From Candidatus Intricatilinea gracilis (lineage in GTDB: Bacteria; Pseudomonadota; Gammaproteobacteria; Burkholderiales; Burkholderiaceae_C), in contig JADJDQ010000003.1 in the NCBI GenBank assembly GCA_016702605.1, positions 361,501-425,500 on the forward strand: a stretch of DNA of 64,000 bases. Reading direction: 5' to 3'. Positions 24,228 through 34,478 of this stretch are shown here, one piece after another. Positions within the stretch are counted from its first letter, which is position 1, and every line of letters starts with the position of its first letter. Both the position numbers and the translations under genes were made by a program. The notes beneath the pieces were generated by a model that ran no database searches, was not told where the DNA came from, and was given only the letters and a program-made list of their open reading frames with translations.

Positions 24228-25973
24228 ATGGCCAGCAAGAGCAAGGTGCCGACTCGCAGCGCACAGGAATTCGACCGCGGGATCCGCGCCCACCTGGGGC
24301 AGATGACGGCGGGCATGGCACCCAGCGCATTCACGTCGGCCTGGGCCGACTGGGCGACGCAGATCGCCCTGGCGCCGGCCAAGCGGGCCGAGGTGCGCAA
24401 CCAGGCGCTGGAGCGGGCGCAGGACACCTGGGCCTTTGCCGGGCGCGCCATGATGGGTGAGGCGCTGTCGCCCGCCGAGGGTTTCGACGGCACGACCGAC
24501 CGGCGTTTTGCCGGCGAGGCGTGGTCGAAGTTTCCGTTCAATGTGTGGGCGCGTGCCTTCCAGAACCAGGCCGAGCTGGCGCGTTCGGCAGTGCGTGATG
24601 TGAACGGCGTGACCGAGGACCACAGCAAGCTGATCGACTTCTCGCTGCGGCTGCTGATGGACGCGGCGTCGCCGTCCAACTACCTGGCGTCCAACCCCGA
24701 GCTGCTGGCCAGGACGCAGGAAGAAGGCGGCCAGAACCTGGTGCGCGGCCTGCAGAACTGGTTCGAGGACCTGAAGGGCACGCTCGACCACCTGCCGCCG
24801 CCGGGCACCGAGGCCTTCGAGGTGGGCAAGCAGGTGGCGGTGACGCCGGGCAAGGTGGTGTACCGCAACGAGCTGATCGAGCTGATCCAGTACAGCCCGA
24901 CGACCGAGAAGGTGCACGCCGAGCCGGTGCTGATCTGGCCGGCCTGGATCATGAAGTACTACATCCTCGACCTGAGCCCGCGCAACTCGATGGTGAAGTT
25001 CCTGGTCGACCAGGGCCACACGGTGTTCATGGTGTCGTGGAAGAACCCCGGCGCCGAAGACCGCGACGTCAGCATGGCCGACTATGTCGAGAAGGGTTTC
25101 CGCGCCGCGCTGGATGCGGCCACCGCCATCGTGCCGCGCAAGATGCATGCGGTGGGTTACTGCATCGGCGGCACGTTGCTGGCCATCGGCGCGTCGCTGC
25201 TGGGGCGCGAGAAGGACGAACGCCTGGCCTCGGTGACGATGTTCGCCGCGCAGACCGATTTCTCCGAGCCCGGCGAACTGGCCTTCTTCATCAACCCCAG
25301 CCAGCTGGCGATGCTGGATGCGTCGATGGAGCAAAAAGGCGTGCTCGACAGCAAGCAGATGGGCGGCGCCTTCGTGCTGCTGCGCGCGCAGGATCTGCTG
25401 TGGCAACCCATCGTCGACAACTACCTCAAGGGTGAACGCACCCCGATGATCGACCTGATGGCCTGGAACGCCGACGGCACACGTATGCCGTGCCGCATGC
25501 ATTCCGAATACCTGTACCGGCTGTACCTCGACAACGAGCTGGCCACCAACCGCTTTCCGGTCGACGGCAAGCTGGTGCGGCTGTCGGACATCCGCGTGCC
25601 GATGTTCGTGGTCGGCACCGAAGCCGACCATGTGGCGCCGTGGAAATCGGTCTACAAGGTCGACAACCTGGTGCGCAGCGACGACTTCACCTTCCTGCTC
25701 ACCGCCGGCGGCCACAACGCGGGCATCATCTGCGGGCCGGTGCACCCCAAGCGCCACTTCCGCACACTGACACGCCGCCTGATCGACCCGCACCTGGCGC
25801 CCGAGGAATGGGAAGAAGCCGCCGAGCGCCACCCGGGCGCCTGGTGGCCCGCCTGGCAGCAATGGCTGGCCGCCCATTCGGGCGCACAGACCAAGCCGCC
25901 CGCCATGGGCGCGCCCAAGAAGGGCTACGAGGTGCTGGAAGACGCACCGGGCAGCTACGTGAAGCAGCGGTAG
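24228..25973 (+). CDS. phaC: Class I polyhydroxyalkanoate synthase
   Basis: Polymerises (R)-3-hydroxyacyl-CoA into storage polyester at the granule surface. 581 residues from ATG 24228 with GGAG at 24214 upstream. The N-terminal PhaC domain includes WSKFPFNVWARAFQNQAELA. The catalytic triad is visible: lipase-like box GYCIGG with Cys 312, Asp 467 in VGTEADHVAPW and His 496 in TAGGHNAGI. PRNSMVKFLVDQGHTVFMVSWKNP is highly characteristic. No phaA, phaB or phasin gene is adjacent, so the precursor genes lie elsewhere or this is an additional copy. Confidence 0.93.
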   Translation: MASKSKVPTRSAQEFDRGIRAHLGQMTAGMAPSAFTSAWADWATQIALAPAKRAEVRNQALERAQDTWAFAGRAMMGEALSPAEGFDGTTDRRFAGEAWSKFPFNVWARAFQNQAELARSAVRDVNGVTEDHSKLIDFSLRLLMDAASPSNYLASNPELLARTQEEGGQNLVRGLQNWFEDLKGTLDHLPPPGTEAFEVGKQVAVTPGKVVYRNELIELIQYSPTTEKVHAEPVLIWPAWIMKYYILDLSPRNSMVKFLVDQGHTVFMVSWKNPGAEDRDVSMADYVEKGFRAALDAATAIVPRKMHAVGYCIGGTLLAIGASLLGREKDERLASVTMFAAQTDFSEPGELAFFINPSQLAMLDASMEQKGVLDSKQMGGAFVLLRAQDLLWQPIVDNYLKGERTPMIDLMAWNADGTRMPCRMHSEYLYRLYLDNELATNRFPVDGKLVRLSDIRVPMFVVGTEADHVAPWKSVYKVDNLVRSDDFTFLLTAGGHNAGIICGPVHPKRHFRTLTRRLIDPHLAPEEWEEAAERHPGAWWPAWQQWLAAHSGAQTKPPAMGAPKKGYEVLEDAPGSYVKQR

Positions 25974-26101
25974 GGGTCTGCGGGCGCCACGAACTGGTCG
26001 CAGGCTGACCAGGCGGCAACTTTCTTTACAGGCGGGCACGGCATGAAGATCACCGGCCTTGTACTGCGCGCCTGCGTCATCGAGGCGCGATAGTCCAGCT
26101 C

Positions 26102-26890
26102 ATGACACCCGCCACCGCCAGCACAACACCTTTCGACCCCACGGCCAGCAGCGCACACCCGCCGCGCCTGGACCACATCCGCGCCATCTCCTTCGACCTG
26201 GACGACACGCTCTGGCCGTTTCTGCCGGTCATCCTGCAGGCCGAGCAGGTGCTGCGTGACTGGTTGCTGGCGCAGGCACCCGGCACGGTGCCGCTGCTGA
26301 CGGCTCGGCCCGCCGTGTTGCGTGAACTGCGCGAGGTGGTGCAGCACGAGCGGCCCGAACTGGCGCACGACCTGTCGGGCATGCGGCGCGAGTCGATCCG
26401 GCGGCTGCTGGTGCAGGTGGACGAAGATCCGGCGCTGGCAGAGCCGGCATTCGACGTCTTCTTTGCCGAACGCCAGCGGGTGCGGCTGTACGACGACGCG
26501 CTGCCGGCGCTGGACTGGCTGGCGGCGCGTTTCCCGCTGGTGGCCATCTCCAACGGCAATGCGGACGTGACCCGCGCCGGGTTGGGCCGCTACTTTCGCG
26601 CAGCCTTCAGCGCCAGCACCTTCGGCAAGGCCAAGCCGCACGCGGACATCTTCCATGCCGCCGCAGCGGCTGCGGGTGTGCCGGCGCACGCGGTGCTGCA
26701 TGTGGGCGACGACGCGGCGCTGGACGTGGCCGGCGCGCACGCCGCCGGTTTGTCGACCGCCTGGGTGGCGCGTGTCGGTGACGACGGCGTGTTGCCGACC
26801 TGGCGCCACACCCACGGCCCGGCGCCGCACCTGACGGTGGCGCATCTGGGCGAGTTGGTCGAGGCACTGCAGGGGCATCCGGCGGCCTGA
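26102..26890 (+). CDS. HAD-superfamily hydrolase
   Basis: 262 residues. Motif I is SFDLDDTLWPF (nucleophile Asp), motif II VAISNGN, motif III Lys in FGKAKPHADIF, motif IV VLHVGDDAALDVAGAHAAGL. This matches HAD-IA phosphatases with a helical cap after residue ~45, the group that contains pyrimidine 5'-nucleotidases and phosphoglycolate phosphatases. The substrate cannot be assigned. It stands alone, upstream of sbcDC. Confidence 0.9.
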   Translation: MTPATASTTPFDPTASSAHPPRLDHIRAISFDLDDTLWPFLPVILQAEQVLRDWLLAQAPGTVPLLTARPAVLRELREVVQHERPELAHDLSGMRRESIRRLLVQVDEDPALAEPAFDVFFAERQRVRLYDDALPALDWLAARFPLVAISNGNADVTRAGLGRYFRAAFSASTFGKAKPHADIFHAAAAAAGVPAHAVLHVGDDAALDVAGAHAAGLSTAWVARVGDDGVLPTWRHTHGPAPHLTVAHLGELVEALQGHPAA

Positions 26891-27066
26891 CGCCGGGTCC
26901 CGGTTCGCGCCGGAACTCGGGCCGGATGTTGCGTCGGTGATTGCGCCAGAGTTGGCCCCAGGTGTGGCGCCGGTTCGCGCCGCTTCACGGCCGACACGCA
27001 TGGGACACTGGCTCGAGACCGACTCCGCCCGGCCCTGCCGCGGCGCACCATTTCCACCGAAGCCTC

Positions 27067-28218
27067 ATGAAGTTCCTGCACACCGCCGACTGGCATCTCG
27101 GTCGATCGTTCCACGGCCTGTCGCTGCTGGACGACCAGGCCCACGTGCTGACGCAGTTCGTCGACCTGGCGCGGCGCGAACGTGTCGACGCCGTGCTCAT
27201 CGCCGGTGACGTGTACGACCGCGCCGTGCCACCGGCCGACGCGGTGGCGCTGCTGGACGAGGTGTTGTCGCGCCTGGTGGTGGACGCCGGCATCCCGGTG
27301 ATCGTGATCGCCGGCAACCACGACAGCGCCGAACGCATCGGCTTCGGCGGGCGCATCCTGGCGCCGCACAAACTCACGCTGCGCGGCACACTCGACCAGC
27401 TGCAACCCGTCGTGCTGCGTGATGCCTACGGCGAGGTGGCCTTCCATCCGCTGCCCTATGTGGACCCCGGTTACGCGCGGGCGCTGCCAGGCGCCGGGAA
27501 GGTGGCCAGCCATCAGGACGCCATGAACCACATGGTCGGCCTGCTGCGCGCCAATCAGCGCCCGGCCCAGCGCAACGTGCTGGTCGGCCATGCCTTCGTG
27601 GCCGGGTGCAGCGAGTCGGAATCCGAGCGTCCGCTGTCGGTGGGGGGTTCGGGCGTGGTGGGTGTCGACAGCTTCGGCGGCTTCGACTACGTCGCCCTGG
27701 GTCATCTGCACCGGCCGCAGGCGCTGGGCGCCGAACGACGCGTGTGTTACGCCGGCTCGCTGCTGAAGTATTCGTTCAGCGAGGTGGACCACGCCAAGAG
27801 TGTGGCGCTGGTCGAGCTGGGGCCTGCCGGTAAGGTGGTGGTGACACCGGTGGCGCTGACGCCGCGGCGCGATGTGCGCATCGTCACCGGCACGCTGCAC
27901 GAGCTGCTGACCCGGCCGGACGCGACGGCCAGCCGCGACGACTACCTGTGCGCCCAACTCACCGACGCCACACCACCCCTCGAACCCATGGCGCGGCTGC
28001 GCGAGGTCTACCCGAACGTGCTCGAGCTGCGGTTCACGGCGTCGACCATCGGCGCCGGCGCCGGCCGCTCGCCGGGTGACCACCGCACCCGCCAGCCCGA
28101 CGAGTTGTTTCGTGCCTTCTACCGCGACATGCTGGACGTGGACATCGACGCTGCGGCGCTGGACGTCTTCAACACCACCGCCAACTCGGTGATTCGCGCC
28201 GACGGGAACACGCCATGA
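27067..28218 (+). CDS. sbcD: Exonuclease subunit SbcD
   Basis: Mre11-type nuclease of the SbcCD complex, which opens hairpins and trims protein-blocked DNA ends. 383 residues from ATG 27067 (MKFLHTADWHLGRSFHGL). Metallophosphoesterase motifs are DWHLGR, IAGDVYDR, AGNHDSAERI, VGHAFV and ALGHLHRPQ. The stop overlaps the sbcC start (ATGA, 28215-28218), giving translational coupling. Confidence 0.96.
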   Translation: MKFLHTADWHLGRSFHGLSLLDDQAHVLTQFVDLARRERVDAVLIAGDVYDRAVPPADAVALLDEVLSRLVVDAGIPVIVIAGNHDSAERIGFGGRILAPHKLTLRGTLDQLQPVVLRDAYGEVAFHPLPYVDPGYARALPGAGKVASHQDAMNHMVGLLRANQRPAQRNVLVGHAFVAGCSESESERPLSVGGSGVVGVDSFGGFDYVALGHLHRPQALGAERRVCYAGSLLKYSFSEVDHAKSVALVELGPAGKVVVTPVALTPRRDVRIVTGTLHELLTRPDATASRDDYLCAQLTDATPPLEPMARLREVYPNVLELRFTASTIGAGAGRSPGDHRTRQPDELFRAFYRDMLDVDIDAAALDVFNTTANSVIRADGNTP

Positions 28219-31200
28219 GGCCGCTGCGACTGACCCTGCAGGCCTTCGGGCCGTTCGCGCGGCGCCAGACCATCGACTTCGGCCTGCTGGGCGACAAGAC
28301 CTTCTTCCTGATCCACGGCCCCACCGGCTCGGGCAAGACCAGCATCCTGGACGGCCTGTGTTTTGCGCTGTTCGGCGACAGCTCGGGCGACGACCGCAAG
28401 AGCGAGCACATGCGCAGCCACCATGCGGACGACGACCTGCTGACAGAGGTAACGCTCGACTTCGCGCTGGGCGACAAACACTACCGCGTCCACCGAGTGC
28501 CCGAGCAGATGCGCAAGGCAAAACGTGGCGGCGGTCTCACGAAGCAGGACAAGGACGCCGAGCTGTGGCGACTCGGTCAGGGCGACGACTCGTTGCAACC
28601 CGACGGCAAACCCATCACAACCGGCTGGACCAAGGTGACGGCGGCGATGGTGGAACTGCTCGGGTTCGAGAGTGCGCAGTTCCGCCAGGTCATCGTGCTG
28701 CCGCAGGGCAAGTTCTTCGACTTCCTGAAAAGCAGCACGCAGGAGCGTGAACGCATCCTGCAAACCCTCTTCGGCACCGAGCTCTACAAACGTATCGAGG
28801 AGGCACTCAAACGCAGCGCCGACCTGCTCCAACGGGAAGGTGAAGCGGTGCAGGTGCAGCGCAAGGCCTTGCTTGATCAGGCCCGCGCCGAGAGCGCCGA
28901 AGCGCTCGACACACGCCGCCAGCAGCAGCACCACGAGCTGGCCACCCGCCGGCTGGCCGAGCAGACCAGCGCCACGGCCGCGCTCGCCGCCGAAGCCCGG
29001 CTGGCCGAGGCGCGCCGAGTCGCCGACCGGTTTGCCGAACTCGACAAGTCCGGCGTCGACCTGCAGACCTTGCGCGCCGACCAGCCGCGCCGGGACGTCG
29101 ACAAGGCCCGCCTGGATGCCGCCCGCCGTGCTGCCACGCTGGTGCCGATCGACCAGGCCCTGGCCGAGGTGGAGCATCAACTGCGGGCCGAAGACCAACG
29201 CGCCCGACTGGCCGCCACCGACCTGACCACTGCACAACAGCTGGTGCAGACCAGCGCCGCCACCCTGGCGCGCGAGACGGCACGCGCCGGCGAGAAGGAC
29301 GTGCTCGTCGCCCGCATCGCCGAACTCGACGCCTTGAAAGCCAAGGTGGAAACACTCGCCGCGGCACGCGCCGAGACGGCCACAGCCGGCAAACGCCACG
29401 AGCTGGCGCTGGCGGCGCAGAAGGCCGCGCGTCTGTCGGTGACGACCGGCGCGCAAACACTGCAAGATCTCGTCACCCGCCAGCAGGCGCTGCGCCTGCA
29501 AGGCGCCGGGCTGGAAGCACATCGCCTCACGCTGACGCAGCTGCAGACCCGGCTGGCATCGGCCCGCGCGTTGGCCGGCTGCCTGCACGATCTGGCCACG
29601 GGCGCCAAGCTGCTGGTCACGCGCCAGACCGCGCAGGCACAAGCCGTGACGGCATTGGCCGAAGCAACCACCCGGCGTGACGCCACCCGGCGCGACTGGA
29701 TCCAGGGCCAGGCAGCGCGCCTGGCGCTCGCCCTGGCGCAAGGTCAGCCCTGTCCCGTCTGCGGCGCCACCGACCACCCGACCCTTGCCCGGCACGACGC
29801 CGTGCTGGTCGGCGACGACGCTTTGCAATCCGCCGAAGACGCGCTGGTGCGCGCACAAGCCGCCCTGCGCAGCGCCGACCAGCAACTCGGCCAGTGCCAG
29901 AGTGACCAATGTGCGCTCGAAGCACGTATCACCGAGATCCGCCAGGGGCTGGCGGCAACGGGTGGCGCTGACCAGACCGACCCGTCGCTGGACGAGTTGA
30001 GCGTGCAGATCAAGGCTGCCCAAGCCGCTCTCACGCAGGCCGACACCGCGGTCGCCGCACTGGCCGGCGTCGACGCCCAGATCAACGCAGCGCAGGCACG
30101 TGCCCAGGCCGACGAGTTGGCTGCACTCGCCGCAGACACGGCCGCCCAGCAGGCCGGCGCCACCTTGCAGGAGCTGGCGGGCCGGCTGCAGGAACGTATC
30201 GCCGCGGTGCCAGCCGATCTGGCCGAACCCAGGACGCTGGAGTCCGCCCGAGCGGCTGCCGTGTCGGCACGCGACGCGCTGATCCGCGCCTTCGATGCCG
30301 CCACCGTTGCAGCCCAGCAGGCCGGTCAGCGCCAGGCCGAAGCCGGCGCACGGCTCGAAGCCAGCACCCAGGCGTGCGCCCGCCTGGCCAGCCAGCAGCA
30401 GGAGAAGGCGGCGCAGTTCGCCGCCGAGTTGTTGGCTGCAGGGTTTGTCGATGCCGCTGCCTGCCGCGACGCGCGTCTGGAGACAGCGATCCTCGATGCT
30501 CTGGCTGCCAGCCTGCTGGCCTTCGACAAACAACTCGCCGCCGCCGTCGACCGCCAGGCCCGCGCCGCGGCGCAGACACACGAGCTGGCACGCCCCGATC
30601 TGGCCTCGGCCATCAGCACGCATGACGAGGCCAAGGCCGCGCTGCTTGCGGTCAGCAAGGCCGTGCGTGACGCGGTGGCGGCGCTGGACGACACCAACCG
30701 TTTTCTTGCCACGCTGCAGCAGTTGCAGCAGCAGTTCGCGCAGCTCGAAGCACGCTACACCCTGCACCGCCAGGTGGCCAACGTGGCGACCGGCGACAAC
30801 CCGCACCGCATGTCGCTGCAGCGTTATGTGCTGGCCACCTTGCTCGAGGAGGTGCTGGCCGCCACCACGCGGCGCCTGACCGTGATGAGCCGCGGCCGGT
30901 ATTCGATGCAGCGCAAGACCGGCAGTGGCGACAGACGCGCCGCCGCCGGCCTGGACCTGGAGATCTTCGATCAATACACCGGCAGCTCGCGGGGTGTGGC
31001 GACGCTGTCGGGCGGTGAGTCGTTCCTGGCCTCGCTGGCGCTGGCGCTCGGGCTGTCGGACGTGGTGCAGTCGTATGCCGGCGGCATCCGGCTGGACGCC
31101 ATCTTCGTCGATGAAGGTTTCGGCACGCTCGACCCCGAGGCGCTCGACTTCGCCATCCGCACGCTCGAGGATCTGCAGCAGACCGGCCGGCTGGTGGGCA

Positions 31201-31295
31201 TCATTTCACACGTGGCCGAACTCAAGGAGTTCATCGACGCCCGGCTCGAACTGAAGGCGACGCCCCAGGGCAGTGAGGCGGTGTTCGTGCTCTGA
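28215..31295 (+). CDS. sbcC: Exonuclease subunit SbcC (Rad50-type ATPase)
   Basis: 1026 residues. Walker A is GPTGSGKT (35-42). The Q-loop region has FRQVIVLPQGKFFDFL. Two long Ala/Arg/Gln-rich coiled coils flank the zinc hook CPVC (513-516, in GQPCPVCGATDHPTLA). The ABC signature LSGGESFLASLALALGL is near 931 and Walker B AIFVDEGFGTLD near 960. It pairs with SbcD; ATP-driven motions of the coiled coils feed DNA ends to the nuclease. Confidence 0.96.
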   Translation: MRPLRLTLQAFGPFARRQTIDFGLLGDKTFFLIHGPTGSGKTSILDGLCFALFGDSSGDDRKSEHMRSHHADDDLLTEVTLDFALGDKHYRVHRVPEQMRKAKRGGGLTKQDKDAELWRLGQGDDSLQPDGKPITTGWTKVTAAMVELLGFESAQFRQVIVLPQGKFFDFLKSSTQERERILQTLFGTELYKRIEEALKRSADLLQREGEAVQVQRKALLDQARAESAEALDTRRQQQHHELATRRLAEQTSATAALAAEARLAEARRVADRFAELDKSGVDLQTLRADQPRRDVDKARLDAARRAATLVPIDQALAEVEHQLRAEDQRARLAATDLTTAQQLVQTSAATLARETARAGEKDVLVARIAELDALKAKVETLAAARAETATAGKRHELALAAQKAARLSVTTGAQTLQDLVTRQQALRLQGAGLEAHRLTLTQLQTRLASARALAGCLHDLATGAKLLVTRQTAQAQAVTALAEATTRRDATRRDWIQGQAARLALALAQGQPCPVCGATDHPTLARHDAVLVGDDALQSAEDALVRAQAALRSADQQLGQCQSDQCALEARITEIRQGLAATGGADQTDPSLDELSVQIKAAQAALTQADTAVAALAGVDAQINAAQARAQADELAALAADTAAQQAGATLQELAGRLQERIAAVPADLAEPRTLESARAAAVSARDALIRAFDAATVAAQQAGQRQAEAGARLEASTQACARLASQQQEKAAQFAAELLAAGFVDAAACRDARLETAILDALAASLLAFDKQLAAAVDRQARAAAQTHELARPDLASAISTHDEAKAALLAVSKAVRDAVAALDDTNRFLATLQQLQQQFAQLEARYTLHRQVANVATGDNPHRMSLQRYVLATLLEEVLAATTRRLTVMSRGRYSMQRKTGSGDRRAAAGLDLEIFDQYTGSSRGVATLSGGESFLASLALALGLSDVVQSYAGGIRLDAIFVDEGFGTLDPEALDFAIRTLEDLQQTGRLVGIISHVAELKEFIDARLELKATPQGSEAVFVL

Positions 31296-31491
31296 GCGGC
31301 GCGCCAACTCCATCGGCCCGTGCCCGAATCACGCTGGCGCCACAAATGTGGCGGCCACCACGGGCCAGGCGCGGGTGAGGCGTCGCGGACGCTGCTGCTG
31401 GCGGCACAGTGCCGGTCTGCCCTGCCGGGCACTGCGACAACTTGCCCGGCGATTTGCGACGACCGCAACCTCCACCACCTGCCATCAGCCC

Positions 31492-32172
31492 ATGCCATCC
31501 CTCGTTCGATCGATTGCCGCTGCCACCACCCTGCTGACCGCCTGCACCTTGGCCACCGCTGCGCCGGACAGCCCGGCGGCAGCGGCCAGCGCCGCCACCA
31601 GTGCAGCATCCAGCCCCGCGGCCAGTTCGGCATCCAGCCCGGCGGCGGGTTTGCCACGCCGGCCCAGCATCCTCGTGGTGTTCGACGTCGACATGGAAGT
31701 GGCGGCCGAAAAAACCGCGCCTGAGGTCGTGCGACAGGCGCGTGATGCGGCGCGCCGCCAGGCCTTCGATGCCATCACCGCCCGGCTGAAGGCCTGGGGC
31801 CAGCACGAAGGGGTGAGCATCGATACGGCCCTGTTTGCGCAGGGCAAGAAACTCGACATGGCTGGGCGCAAGCTGACCCACCTTGTGGTGGAAAAGATCA
31901 CCCAGGCTGCCATCGACAACAGCCACCCCGCCAGCGGCCCGCAGATCGACACCCGCAAGTGGAAAGCCACTGCCTACGACACCAGCAACCGGGCGGCCAA
32001 GGCGCCCAGGTCACTCGGCGGCGAGGACTTCATCTCCGACGGCCCGAGTTGTTTCGCGCCGCCCACCAAGGCAGCCGACGACGACTGCCGCGCCGACTAC
32101 CTGCGCCTGCTCACCAGCCATCTGCGCTGGATCGACGTGAGCTGGGGAGAGGTGTTGCCGGCGCCGCGCTGA
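31492..32172 (+). CDS. Secreted or lipidated protein of unknown function
   Basis: 226 residues from ATG 31492. The N-terminus (MPSLVRSIAAATTLLTACTLATAAP) can be read as a lipoprotein signal with LTAC or as a cleaved signal with ATAA. A Ser/Ala/Pro-rich linker (about 25-55) follows, then a soluble domain starting RRPSILVVFDVDMEVAAEKTAPEVVRQARDAARRQAF. Two Cys near the C-terminus (SCFAPP, DDCRADY) could form a disulfide. Not recognised; no motif gives a function. Confidence 0.7.
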   Translation: MPSLVRSIAAATTLLTACTLATAAPDSPAAAASAATSAASSPAASSASSPAAGLPRRPSILVVFDVDMEVAAEKTAPEVVRQARDAARRQAFDAITARLKAWGQHEGVSIDTALFAQGKKLDMAGRKLTHLVVEKITQAAIDNSHPASGPQIDTRKWKATAYDTSNRAAKAPRSLGGEDFISDGPSCFAPPTKAADDDCRADYLRLLTSHLRWIDVSWGEVLPAPR

Positions 32173-32370
32173 CGGCCAGGGTGAGGCGCGATCCGCGCGC
32201 GGCGATCAACGCTCGGCAATCGGGGGCCGGGTCGATCCCGGCTGGCGCAGGGCTGTTCGACACCGGGCTGCAGGCCCGGCCGGGGGCTGGCAAGATGACC
32301 TCGACCGCAGGCCTTCGAACCGGCCATCTTCTGTGCGGCACCACCTTCGACCCAACACAGGACCACCGAC

Positions 32371-32877
32371 ATGAGCCACCCACAACGCGCCATCCTGGCC
32401 GGAGGATGTTTCTGGGGAATGCAGGAGCTGATCCGGCGTCAGCCCGGCGTGATCTCGACCCGCGTGGGTTATTCGGGCGGCGACGTGCCCAATGCCACCT
32501 ACCGAAACCACGGCAGCCACACCGAGGCGATCGAGATCACCTACGACCCCGAACGCATCAGCTTCCGCACACTGCTGGAGTTCTTCTTCCAGATCCACGA
32601 CCCGACTACACCCAATCGCCAGGGCAACGACCGCGGTGCAAGTTACCGCTCGGGCATCTACTACGTCGATGAAGAACAAAGACAGGTGGCACTGGACACC
32701 ATCGCCGACGTCGAGGCCTCACGCCTGTGGCCCGGCAAGGTGGTGACCGAACTGGCACCTGCCGGCCCGTTCTGGCAGGCCGAACCCGAACACCAGGACT
32801 ACCTGCAGCACTTTCCAGGCGGCTACACCTGCCACTACATCCGGCCCAACTGGAAGTTGCCAGTGCGGGCGAAGTAG
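32371..32877 (+). CDS. msrA: Peptide-methionine (S)-S-oxide reductase
   Basis: 168 residues. The catalytic Cys is residue 13 in the hallmark GGCFWG; GYSGGDVPNATYRNHGSHTEAIEITYDP and the C-terminal HQDYLQHFPGGYTCHYIRPNW also match MsrA. It reduces methionine-S-sulfoxide in oxidised proteins. It is monocistronic and convergent with the acyl-CoA synthetase gene, with a palindromic terminator between them. Confidence 0.95.
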   Translation: MSHPQRAILAGGCFWGMQELIRRQPGVISTRVGYSGGDVPNATYRNHGSHTEAIEITYDPERISFRTLLEFFFQIHDPTTPNRQGNDRGASYRSGIYYVDEEQRQVALDTIADVEASRLWPGKVVTELAPAGPFWQAEPEHQDYLQHFPGGYTCHYIRPNWKLPVRAK

Positions 32878-32907
32878 GACCGGGCCAGCCGCTTCATCTC
32901 GAGCCAC

Positions 32908-32926
32908 GCCCGATATCGGGCTTCTT
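32908..32926. terminator. Shared terminator between msrA and the acyl-CoA synthetase gene
   Basis: The 14-bp perfect palindrome GCCCGATATCGGGC (32908-32921) is followed by TTCTT on the + strand. It lies between two convergent genes and could work on either strand. Confidence 0.55.
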
Positions 32927-32945
32927 GGTTCCTGCGCTGCGCTCG

Positions 32946-34478
32946 TCAGACCCGACGCGCGCGCCCGGCCCAGTAGGGGTCGCGCAGGCGGCGCTTGAAG
33001 ATCTTGCCGGTCTCCTCGCGTGGCAACGCCTCGTGCAGGGTGACGACACGCGGCACCTTGTAGCCTGCGATGCGGTCATGCAACCAGGCGCGAATACCGT
33101 CGGGCGTGAGCGCAGCGTCGAGCGCCGGCTGCACGGCGGCGGCCAGGGCCTCGCCGAACTCGTCGTCGGGGATGCCGAAGACGGCGCAGTCGGCCACGCC
33201 GGGCATCGTGTGCAGCAACAACTCCACCTCGGCCGGGTAGATGTTGACGCCGCCGCTGATCACCATGTCGGCCTGGCGGTCGACGATGAAGAGAAACCCG
33301 TCGTCGTCCAGATAGCCGATGTCGCCCATGGTTTCGAGGCCTTCGGCGCTCTGCATGCGCGCCCGCGCCTCGGCGTTGCCGACATAGCTGAAGTCGGGTG
33401 TGGCGGGCTGGTCGAGGTAGATGAGGCCGGGCGTGCCGCGCGGCAGTTCACGGCCCTCGTCGTCGAGGATCTTGAGCACCACACCGGGCAGCGGTGCGCC
33501 TGCCGAGCCGGGCTTGCGCAGCGCCTGTTCGCTCGTCAGCAGGGTCATGTAGCCGAACTCGCTGGCGCCGTAGCACTCGTGGATGACGGGGCCCCACCAG
33601 GCGATCATGTCGCGCTTGACCTGCGGCGGGCAGGGGCTGCCGGTGGACGAGACGAAGCGCATCGAGCTCACGTCGTAGCGCTCGCGCACCGCCGCCGGCA
33701 GCGCCAGCAGGCGCACGTACATGGTGGGCACCAGATAGGCGTGGGTGAGGCGCTGCTCGTGGATGAGCGCCAGGGTGCGTTCGGCGTCGAAGCGGTCCTC
33801 GACGAAGAGCGTGCCGCTCGCCTGCGCGATCCCCAGGGCATAGCTGTTGGGTGCGCTGTGGTACCAGGGCGCGCTGAGCAGTGCGCGCATGCCCGGCTCG
33901 CTGCCGTAGGCCAGCCGGCGCATCTCGGCAGCGGCCACGGCCTGCTCGGGCGTCATGGCCTCGCGCACGATGCCCTTGGGCCGGCCGGTGGTGCCCGAGG
34001 TGTAGAACATGGCACCGCGCGGCGATTCGGCCGCAGTGGCAAGGGGCGCCGTGGAGGCACTCGACGCCTCCCAGGCCGGCACACCAGGCACGCCGTCTGA
34101 CCGATTGCCCGGAGCATCACCTGGCGCCCCCACCGACCCGCCGCTGCCTATCGCCCAGACCCTCGCCGCGGCCGTATCCAGCCCGGGCAGGCCCTGCAGC
34201 AGTGCCGCGTCGGCGATGAAGACGCGGGCACCGCTGTTGGCCAGCACGTACTGCACCTCGTCGACCTTGAAGTGCCAGTTCACCGGGCACCACTGCGCAC
34301 CCAGGTGGCGGGTGGCGAGCATGAGGGCGATGGCATCCGGGCTGTTGCGCATCAACAGGGCGACGATATCGCCTGGCCCGATGCCATGGGCTGCCAGCGC
34401 CCCCGCGTGCCGGCGCCAGCGCGCCTCGAAGTCGTCGGCACCGAGAGTCTGGCCCTGGAAGACGAGGGTAGGTCGCAT
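32946..34478 (-). CDS. AMP-dependent acyl-CoA synthetase
   Basis: 510 residues. Adenylate-forming motifs are MFYTSGTTGRPKGIVREA (P-loop), ECYGASEFGYMTLL, DIGYLDDDGFLFIVDRQADMVISGGVNIYPAEVE and the C-terminal catalytic Lys in LPREETGKIFKRRLR. This is the fatty-acid/aryl-CoA ligase group, which activates a carboxylate with ATP and transfers it to CoA. A Gly/Ala/Ser-rich insert lies at about 115-160. No pathway genes are adjacent, so the substrate is open. Confidence 0.9.
   Translation of the reverse strand: MRPTLVFQGQTLGADDFEARWRRHAGALAAHGIGPGDIVALLMRNSPDAIALMLATRHLGAQWCPVNWHFKVDEVQYVLANSGARVFIADAALLQGLPGLDTAAARVWAIGSGGSVGAPGDAPGNRSDGVPGVPAWEASSASTAPLATAAESPRGAMFYTSGTTGRPKGIVREAMTPEQAVAAAEMRRLAYGSEPGMRALLSAPWYHSAPNSYALGIAQASGTLFVEDRFDAERTLALIHEQRLTHAYLVPTMYVRLLALPAAVRERYDVSSMRFVSSTGSPCPPQVKRDMIAWWGPVIHECYGASEFGYMTLLTSEQALRKPGSAGAPLPGVVLKILDDEGRELPRGTPGLIYLDQPATPDFSYVGNAEARARMQSAEGLETMGDIGYLDDDGFLFIVDRQADMVISGGVNIYPAEVELLLHTMPGVADCAVFGIPDDEFGEALAAAVQPALDAALTPDGIRAWLHDRIAGYKVPRVVTLHEALPREETGKIFKRRLRDPYWAGRARRV

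Noticed and set aside
28119..30974. Very long open frame antisense to sbcC
   Set aside because: It is a shadow of high-GC codon structure; the protein lacks recognisable motifs while sbcC on the other strand is complete.
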